From Chryseobacterium sp. ON_d1 (GTDB taxonomy: Bacteria; Bacteroidota; Bacteroidia; Flavobacteriales; Weeksellaceae): a stretch of DNA of 64,000 bases. The DNA lies in assembly GCF_006829085.1 (NCBI RefSeq), contig NZ_BJTC01000011.1:1-64000 (forward strand), given 5' to 3'. The notes below the pieces were generated by a model, which saw only the letters and a list, made by a program, of their open reading frames with translations, did no database searches and had not been told where the DNA came from. A program made the translations under genes and the position numbers. This document shows, piece by piece, positions 57,640 through 64,000 of the stretch (position 1 is its first letter; each line of letters begins with the position of its first letter).

Positions 57640-60534
57640 ATGAATGTTAAATTACGTGTATTGACAGCTGGTGTCCTATTTTTTACAGGTCAAGCTGTAC
57701 TCGCTCAAAAAAAACCTGTTGACTCTACAAAACAGATTGATGAAGTTGTTATATCGGGGTATAACAATAAAAGATTACTTAAAAATAGTAATGATGCTGT
57801 AACTACCGTAACCCCGGAAATGATTGAAAACCGTCCCAATATTAATGCATTAGCTTCTATTCAGGGGCAGGCTGCAGGTTTACAAATTTCATTTAATTCT
57901 GGTTCGCCAGGGAGTAATAAAATAACAGCATTAATTAGAGGGGTTGGCTCTATATCAGGATCTACTTCTCCTTTATATGTTGTTGATGGTATACCGGTTT
58001 CTGAAAGTTATTTCAGAAGTATTAACCCAGATGATGTCGCTAGTTCTTCTATCCTTAAAGATGCAGCTGCAACCTCTATTTATGGAAATAGAGGATCAAA
58101 TGGTGTAATAATTATTACAACTAAGTCAGGGAAATATAATTCTGCTTTGAAAGTGGGATATTCTGCAAATGTTGGTGTCAGTATGCTTCAAAAGCATAAG
58201 TATAATATTGCTGGATCTCCTGAAACATTAAGACTTGAAAAAGATAATGATGCTGGATTAGGTTCTACTTTAACTGATGAACAAATTGCTAATTTCCCAA
58301 CAACTCAATGGGATAAAATTTTCTTCAGAAAAGGCTTTACTCAAAATCACTCTTTGACATTACAGGGAGGAGGAGAAAATTTATCCAATTTCACATCATT
58401 CAATTATTTGGATCAGGACGGTATTGTAGCTAATACTGGTTTCAAAAGGATGTCTGTAAGAACAAATTTGGTGGGTAAATCAAAGAATGATAAGTTTAAT
58501 TTCTCAACAAATATTGGTTTAACTTTTTCTAGAAGAAACCAATTAGAACAGGAAACAAGAACTGATATTAATGCCAATGTACTTCAAAACCCATTACAGG
58601 GTCTATTAACCTCTTTGCCATATCTTGATCCTAACGTTTATGTAAGTGGTCAACAATTATTTGATCAATTTGGAGCTCCAAGTTTTCAGATTGTTCCATA
58701 TATGTTGATGGATTATCTAAATCCTAGAAACATTCCAAGTAGATTTGATGAATTCAGACTTACTGCTAATGCAATGGCTAAGTATAAATTTACTGAAAAT
58801 CTAAGTGCACAATTTACTTCTGGTGCTGATTATTCAAATGAATCAAGATTATTTGCGAGAGCTCCATGGTCGTATCTTGCTGTTTCTAGTAGACCAGCAA
58901 ACGTTGAATTTGGAGGTATTGAACAAAGATCTGATACAAAAGATTTAGCGTTAACCAATGTTCTTAGAGTGACTTACGAAAAAACATTTGCTGACAAGCA
59001 TCATTTGGAAGTAAGTGCATTTACTGAATACTTAAAATATCATAGGACTAGTAGCGCATTTACCCAAAATGGATTGGATCCTAAGACATGGGTAGTTGGT
59101 GCTGGTACGGGATGGCCATCGTTTATTCCAACTCCTTCTCCAGGATTATATAGACCAACTATTCAAGCCAATAAAAATGATGCAGGATTATTTTCTTACT
59201 TTGGAACGCTAAATTATGATTATAATGGAAGATATGGTATTTCCGGAAGTATAAGAAGAGATGCTGCTTATAAATTTGCTGCAGATAATAAATGGGGAAC
59301 ATTCTGGTCAGTAGGAGCAAGATGGAATATTGAACAGGAAGAATTTATGAAGTCTTCTTCATTTGGACTTTTAAAACTAAGAGCATCTTATGGTACACAG
59401 GGTAACCAAAACATTCTAGCTGCCGCCCCAGGATTTAATCCTATTTATTTAGGAGCGTCATTGGTGAGATCTTTAACTTCAACTGCGGGATCGGGATATG
59501 GATTAAATCCACAATTGAGCACTACAATTGCAAATGAAGATTTAAGATGGGAGGTTCAAAAACAAGCCAATATTGGTCTAGATTTCGATTATAAAAATGG
59601 TTTGATTTCAGGTACTTTAGATGTATATGATAAGAGAACTAACGACCTTTATAGTGTATCTCCATTGTCTGCTGTAACAGGGCAGTATCAGATCAATGGT
59701 AATATTGGAGATATGTATAATAAAGGTATCGAATTAAGCTTAAGGTCTAATATAATAAATAAACAAGATCTAAAAATAACAGTATTTGCTAATGGTTCAT
59801 ATAACAAAAACAGAGTAACAAGACTTGCGCCAGGAAATACAATTCCTACAAACCCTTTCCTTACTACCAATAACACTAATACTTTATATGGTAGAACTGC
59901 AGAAGGACATATGCTAGGAGAATATTTCATGGTTCCTTATTTAGGTGCTAGTCCTACGGATGGTAAAGCTCAGTTTTTAGATAGAAATGGAAATATAACA
60001 AACGTTCCTACTAATGATGATAGAAGATGGACTGGAAAATCTTTCATTCCACTTTATCAAGGTGGATTCGGTTTGAATGCAACCTATAAAGGTGTATTTT
60101 TAGATGTATTATTCACATATGCTGCTAAAGTGTGGAGAGCTGACTTTGATTTAGATTCACTAAGTAGTCCTTCGAACATTGGTGTTTTCCCAGTAACGAC
60201 TGACTTATTGAATGCTTGGACTCCTACAAATACCAATACTGATGTTCCTGTTGTTACAGACATCACGGGTGCTGATTATGCTTCTACTTTCTCAGACAGA
60301 TTCTTGAAAGATGCTTCTTATGTAAGATTAAGAAACATTACTTTAGGATATAATTTTGGAAAAGATATGTTAAGAGGTACTCCTATTTCTCAATTGCGAG
60401 TATATGCACAGGCAGAAAACTTTTTGACTTGGTCAAAATGGAGAGGATTTGATGTTGAAGGAGGTGTGTCCTCCAATCAGGGTGGTTTCCCTACTCCAAG
60501 AGTAGTAACTTTAGGAGTTGATGTACAGTTTTAA
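57640..60534 (+). CDS. SusC/RagA-type TonB-dependent outer-membrane transporter
   Basis: This 964-residue protein has a signal peptide (1-22, ending LAQ) followed almost at once by a TonB box-like segment (QIDEVVISGY). The plug domain has the SusC blocks IRGVGSISGSTSPLYVVDGIPVSE, SILKDAAATSIYGNRGSNGVIIITTKSG, then a large beta-barrel ending VTLGVDVQF. It lacks the ~80-residue carboxypeptidase-like N-terminal domain that many SusC proteins carry. With the next gene it forms a nutrient uptake pair; no polysaccharide-degrading enzyme is nearby to hint at a substrate. Confidence 0.93.
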   Translation: MNVKLRVLTAGVLFFTGQAVLAQKKPVDSTKQIDEVVISGYNNKRLLKNSNDAVTTVTPEMIENRPNINALASIQGQAAGLQISFNSGSPGSNKITALIRGVGSISGSTSPLYVVDGIPVSESYFRSINPDDVASSSILKDAAATSIYGNRGSNGVIIITTKSGKYNSALKVGYSANVGVSMLQKHKYNIAGSPETLRLEKDNDAGLGSTLTDEQIANFPTTQWDKIFFRKGFTQNHSLTLQGGGENLSNFTSFNYLDQDGIVANTGFKRMSVRTNLVGKSKNDKFNFSTNIGLTFSRRNQLEQETRTDINANVLQNPLQGLLTSLPYLDPNVYVSGQQLFDQFGAPSFQIVPYMLMDYLNPRNIPSRFDEFRLTANAMAKYKFTENLSAQFTSGADYSNESRLFARAPWSYLAVSSRPANVEFGGIEQRSDTKDLALTNVLRVTYEKTFADKHHLEVSAFTEYLKYHRTSSAFTQNGLDPKTWVVGAGTGWPSFIPTPSPGLYRPTIQANKNDAGLFSYFGTLNYDYNGRYGISGSIRRDAAYKFAADNKWGTFWSVGARWNIEQEEFMKSSSFGLLKLRASYGTQGNQNILAAAPGFNPIYLGASLVRSLTSTAGSGYGLNPQLSTTIANEDLRWEVQKQANIGLDFDYKNGLISGTLDVYDKRTNDLYSVSPLSAVTGQYQINGNIGDMYNKGIELSLRSNIINKQDLKITVFANGSYNKNRVTRLAPGNTIPTNPFLTTNNTNTLYGRTAEGHMLGEYFMVPYLGASPTDGKAQFLDRNGNITNVPTNDDRRWTGKSFIPLYQGGFGLNATYKGVFLDVLFTYAAKVWRADFDLDSLSSPSNIGVFPVTTDLLNAWTPTNTNTDVPVVTDITGADYASTFSDRFLKDASYVRLRNITLGYNFGKDMLRGTPISQLRVYAQAENFLTWSKWRGFDVEGGVSSNQGGFPTPRVVTLGVDVQF

Positions 60535-60557
60535 TGAGACAATTAAAAATTAAAAAA

Positions 60558-62153
60558 ATGAAAAAAATAATATCAATAATTATTCTATTTGCAACCATCT
60601 CTGTTGCTAATTCATGTAAAGATGCGTATGAGATTATCCAGGATGGGGAATTTAGTGAATCTGCAACTTTTCAAACGGTAAATGATATGCAGAAATTCCT
60701 AAACAATACCTATGACAGGGTTGATGTTTCAAATGAAATAGGAATTAGTTCTGTTTTTACAGATGAGTTGGGAATTGGAAGTCAAAATGGGGGGCAGAAT
60801 GTATCATTATATAACTTTGCTCTTACTTCAGGAAACGGATTTGCTTCAGGTATGTGGTTAGCGCACTATAGTGCTATTAACTCAGCGAACAGATTGATAG
60901 AAGGTGCTAAATTAATAACTCCAACTGATAAACCATTAGCGGCCCCTTTTGATAATTTTACAGAAAAACAAGCATATAATTCGATTTTGGCTCAGGCTTA
61001 TGCAATCAGAGCATTTTGTCATTTTCAGCTTCTGTGTTATTTTTCTCCTAATATTAAAGATAATAACTCTTTAGGTGTAATATTATTGAACAAAGTTCCT
61101 GCTGTAAGTGAAAAGCTTCCTAGAAATACTGTAGGTGAGGTTTTTGCTTCAATTGAAAGCGATTTGAATTTTGCATATGCAAATATTAATCCAGTAAAAT
61201 TATCTTCTACAAGTTCTTCACCTTATAAATATATTTCTAAAACATTTATTGATGCTTTAAGAGCAAGAATGTATTTATACAGAGGTAATTATACATTGGC
61301 TGAACAATATGCAGATACAGTTATCAACACTTCAGGATTAGTTTTGACTCCTGCAGGTACAGTAGTGACAAATGCTAATGGTGTTGCCAATTCAGCATTC
61401 TATGGTAGTTATACGGTTGCTTCTACAAGTCCATATAAAAGTATGTTACAGGATTTTACAAGAGGTGAAATTATTATGGCCTTAGATCGTCCTGTTGGTA
61501 AGGCTGCTATTGCTGCTCAATTCTATTTTAATAGAACGAATATAACTGGAGGTCCATATATGGATTTAAGTAGAGCAGTATATAATATTATCAATGTTCC
61601 TGGTGACGTAAGAAAACATGCGTTTATCGATGCTACAGCTAAAATTGATCCTAACTATGAGAGTTATCCTTGGGCTCAATATCTTGCCAATGATGTGCTT
61701 TGTATAGATAAGTATTCAGGAAAAGCAGGAACAGCAAACGGAGCTGAACTAATGAGTGATCTGAAATTATTCAGACTTTCTGAAATGTACTTTATTAAGG
61801 CTGAATGTAGAGTTGCAGCTAATGATCTTACAGGTGCAGCACTAAGAATAAAAGCGGTTAGAGATGCAAGAAATTATCTTGGTCCGGTTGCTCTACCTGT
61901 GTATGCAAATGCTACAGCTGCTTTAAAAGATATCCTTACAGAAAGAAGAGTTGAATTAGCTCTTGAAGGACACAGATATCTTGATCTTAAGAGAATGGGG
62001 GCTTCTGCAGGCGTTACTACAACTGAAAGACACCCTAAAGATGTTGAAGGTTATGCTAATAAAAACCTTAGCATTACAGATTACAGATTTACATTGCCAA
62101 TCCCTTCAGATGAGATTAATGGAAATCCAATCCAACAAAACCCTGGTTATTAA
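60558..62153 (+). CDS. SusD/RagB-type surface lipoprotein
   Basis: This protein has about 531 residues counting from MKKIISIII; an ATG at 60534 overlapping the susC stop would add eight basic residues. The lipobox ends VANSC. TPR-like helices and the C-terminal SusD motifs RLSEMYFIKAECRV, ILTERRVELALEGHRYLDLKRMG and LPIPSDEINGNPIQQNPGY are clear. It caps the SusC barrel and binds the substrate outside the cell. A terminator follows. Confidence 0.93.
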   Translation: MKKIISIIILFATISVANSCKDAYEIIQDGEFSESATFQTVNDMQKFLNNTYDRVDVSNEIGISSVFTDELGIGSQNGGQNVSLYNFALTSGNGFASGMWLAHYSAINSANRLIEGAKLITPTDKPLAAPFDNFTEKQAYNSILAQAYAIRAFCHFQLLCYFSPNIKDNNSLGVILLNKVPAVSEKLPRNTVGEVFASIESDLNFAYANINPVKLSSTSSSPYKYISKTFIDALRARMYLYRGNYTLAEQYADTVINTSGLVLTPAGTVVTNANGVANSAFYGSYTVASTSPYKSMLQDFTRGEIIMALDRPVGKAAIAAQFYFNRTNITGGPYMDLSRAVYNIINVPGDVRKHAFIDATAKIDPNYESYPWAQYLANDVLCIDKYSGKAGTANGAELMSDLKLFRLSEMYFIKAECRVAANDLTGAALRIKAVRDARNYLGPVALPVYANATAALKDILTERRVELALEGHRYLDLKRMGASAGVTTTERHPKDVEGYANKNLSITDYRFTLPIPSDEINGNPIQQNPGY

Positions 62154-62175
62154 TATACAATAATCCTAGATACAG

Positions 62176-62198
62176 AACCCCTGCTCCAAGCAGGGGTT
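62176..62198 (+). terminator. Terminator of the susCD pair
   Basis: A perfect 10-bp stem (AACCCCTGCT/AGCAGGGGTT) with a 3-base loop and T-rich tail is GC-rich and strong, 22 bases after the susD stop codon. Confidence 0.93.
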
Positions 62199-62218
62199 TT
62201 TTATGTCCTTTTATTTCT

Positions 62219-62226
62219 TATTTTTG
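62219..62226 (+). promoter_or_regulatory. -7 promoter element for the porin gene
   Basis: TATTTTTG is a perfect TAnnTTTG, 17 bases before the ATG at 62244, just behind the susCD terminator. Confidence 0.5.
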
Positions 62227-62243
62227 CTGTACAATAATGAATA

Positions 62244-64000
62244 ATGAAGTACATCCTTTTCATACTCTTCTCTTTAGGTTTTGTAGCCCAAGCTCAGATT
62301 GTTAATAAAGCTGATAACAAGCCTCAACCCAAAAAAGAAGATACACTGGTGATAGACTCCGGGAAAAAAGACTCCCTGAAAATTTTTAAGCCTACTATTA
62401 ATGATTACCAGTATCAGACTCAGTTTTCTGAAAAGAAAGTTTTTGATACCGTAATGACTTTTGACAAAACATACATCTTTTCACAGCAAAATAATAAAGA
62501 TAACTTTGGGAGAGTACAGCCTGCCAATATTGGTTCGGGATTCAACCCTCTTGTATTCGAAGTAAATGCGGAGGAAAACCTTTCCTTACTGCCATCCAAT
62601 AAATCTTATATGATTATTGGTGCAAATGATGTGAAATACTATGATGTAAAGACTCCTACAGCCTCATTCATTTACCATAATGCAATGAGAAACGGAGCTG
62701 CTTTAAGATCTACCTATACCCAGAACATCGGGAAAAGATTCAACTTTGCCCTTGAATATATGGGGCTGCGTTCTCAAGGACTTTACAGAAATTCATTAGC
62801 TGCGAATAACAATACCATATTCTCGGGACACTATATTTCAAAAAGTGGGAATTATGAAATTTTTGCTCACTATCTCCACCAGAATGTAAATAATCAGGAA
62901 AGTGGTGGGATTACTGAAGACAATCTGTTTCAGAGTGGTGACAGCAATTATAGCAATAGACAGAATGCTCAGGTAAATCTGGCCTCTTCAAGCTCTCAGT
63001 TTGCTTACCGAAGATACTACCTGAGTCACCAGTTTACTCCATTCAATGCTGAAAAATTTCCTTTCAGTATCAGGCATATTATTTCTCATCAGGGAAATAA
63101 GTATTACTATAACCAGGCAACTCCTGAAACATATTGGTATAATACTCCTACAGATTTGGTAAATGGCTTTCCACTGACAACAAAAAAATATTCTGAAAAT
63201 TTCAGCAATACGGTAAGCCTGATCTTTAATAATGAAAAATTTAAACTGGATGCAGGGGTACGCTATCAGATTATTAAGTTTGGAGTAACAGATATTGCAG
63301 CTATTAATAATGGATTTCCTTTTCCGAATGAACTCAAAGAAAACAGAATCGGAGCCGTAGGAAACTTACAGGTAAAACTTTGGGATAAAATTCAGTTGAA
63401 TTCGTTCCTTGAATTTTCAAACGGGAGCCAGTTTAAGAGCTACCTTAAAACAACCAATAATCTGAAATTTGAACCTATCAAAGACTATTTTGTTAATGCT
63501 AAAGTGAACTTCCAGAGTGCATATCCGTCATTCAATTACCTGTTGAATACTTCCGTTTACAATAACTTCAATTATTATCTTGAAAATGCAAAAAACCAAT
63601 CAGTAATGGAGTTGGGAGGAAGTATCAATCTGAAATGGTTCAAGACAGAAATTTTTGCCAATTACTTCAGAATTGATAATTATACCTACTTCGACAGCAA
63701 TGGAAATCCAAAGCAGAGTGATAACTCAGTGAATATTTCTCAGATCGGAGGAGATGCAACATTCAGCTTCAACAAATTTCATCTGAATACAAGACTACAT
63801 TTCCAGAATACTCTAACCAATAAAGAATTGCTTCCTTTACCAGGTTTCATTGGTAGAGCCAATTTCTTCTATCAGACGCAGGCTTTCAAAAAAGCGGCAG
63901 AGATTCAGGCGGGAGTTAAAGTATACTATTTCTCTAAATTTGCTTCGAGGGATTATTTCCCCGTTCTTAATGAATATATTCTTCCGAGAGCAGATTCATT
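62244..64000 (+). CDS. Putative porin (partial, runs off the window)
   Basis: The open reading frame starts at ATG 62244 (MKYILFILFSLGFVAQAQ, a signal peptide) and stays open to the window end, at least 585 residues. It is rich in alternating beta strands and aromatic residues (FNFALEYMGLRSQGLYRNS, SGNYEIFAHYLHQNVNNQESGG, FKLDAGVRYQIIKFG). This matches the putative porin family of Bacteroidota outer-membrane barrels. It probably forms a channel in the outer membrane; solute unknown. The 3' end and terminator lie outside the window. Confidence 0.8.
   Translation, partial: MKYILFILFSLGFVAQAQIVNKADNKPQPKKEDTLVIDSGKKDSLKIFKPTINDYQYQTQFSEKKVFDTVMTFDKTYIFSQQNNKDNFGRVQPANIGSGFNPLVFEVNAEENLSLLPSNKSYMIIGANDVKYYDVKTPTASFIYHNAMRNGAALRSTYTQNIGKRFNFALEYMGLRSQGLYRNSLAANNNTIFSGHYISKSGNYEIFAHYLHQNVNNQESGGITEDNLFQSGDSNYSNRQNAQVNLASSSSQFAYRRYYLSHQFTPFNAEKFPFSIRHIISHQGNKYYYNQATPETYWYNTPTDLVNGFPLTTKKYSENFSNTVSLIFNNEKFKLDAGVRYQIIKFGVTDIAAINNGFPFPNELKENRIGAVGNLQVKLWDKIQLNSFLEFSNGSQFKSYLKTTNNLKFEPIKDYFVNAKVNFQSAYPSFNYLLNTSVYNNFNYYLENAKNQSVMELGGSINLKWFKTEIFANYFRIDNYTYFDSNGNPKQSDNSVNISQIGGDATFSFNKFHLNTRLHFQNTLTNKELLPLPGFIGRANFFYQTQAFKKAAEIQAGVKVYYFSKFASRDYFPVLNEYILPRADS

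Noticed and set aside
1..64000. tRNA, rRNA, CRISPR, insertion sequence or prophage genes
   Set aside because: Gaps were read for cloverleaf-type repeats, spaced direct repeats, transposase or integrase motifs and terminal inverted repeats. None was seen, though a short or degenerate one could be missed by eye.

Overview
The window reads as a chromosomal segment of a Bacteroidota member of class Flavobacteriia, most likely Chryseobacterium or a close Weeksellaceae relative. The evidence is an AT-rich genome, T9SS type B sorting domains, a SusC/SusD pair, Bacteroidota-type -7 promoter elements (TAnnTTTG) in front of many genes, almost no Shine-Dalgarno sequences, and small secreted proteins with VGIGT..P...LDVNG or DGTPDKRYKENK motifs that I associate with Chryseobacterium. 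No tRNA, rRNA, insertion sequence, prophage or CRISPR array was seen.

Layout. 1-9.8 kb (mostly minus strand): two paralogous T9SS-exported surface proteins with a TPR-like secreted partner, an MFS exporter, a small lipoprotein, a GH3-like acyl-adenylate enzyme, a repeat-tailed secreted peptide and another lipoprotein. 9.9-18.8 kb (plus strand): mfd, a three-gene operon of paralogous secreted proteins, two paralogous lipoproteins and pth. 18.9-19.7 kb: a small decayed patch with an intact 114-aa ORF flanked by frameshifted coding remnants that look like polymorphic toxin or immunity debris. 19.8-23.2 kb: an inorganic-carbon cluster (beta-carbonic anhydrase, SulP/STAS transporter, small secreted protein, second beta-carbonic anhydrase). 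23.6-27.0 kb: a membrane-anchored AraC-type regulator, a DUF2306-like membrane protein and a phosphoethanolamine transferase.

27.5-52.4 kb is a large surface-polysaccharide (O-antigen type) locus, almost all on the minus strand. It encodes Ugd, RmlB and RmlA for nucleotide sugars; FdtA, FdtC and FdtB homologues for a dTDP-3-acylamino-3,6-dideoxyhexose; a Wzm/Wzt ABC exporter with a C-terminal glycan-binding-type domain; about nine glycosyltransferases; a WbsX/GH99-like protein; two integral-membrane acyltransferases; and three left-handed beta-helix acyltransferases. Set into it on the opposite strand is a KAS III - ACP - SDR trio that could make a 3-hydroxyacyl-ACP, perhaps to decorate an amino sugar. 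No Wzx flippase or Wzy polymerase is visible, consistent with ABC-dependent export.

52.4-64 kb (plus strand): the rimP-nusA-infB operon behind a well-formed promoter and a leader that carries a terminator-like hairpin and an overlapping 29-codon ORF; then a SusC/SusD nutrient-uptake pair with a palindrome between its promoter elements; then a putative porin truncated by the window end.

The items most worth following are the rimP leader, the decayed cassette patch at 18.9-19.7 kb, the KAS III-ACP-SDR insertion and the palindrome in the susC promoter. Domain and family names come from recognised sequence motifs, not from database searches.
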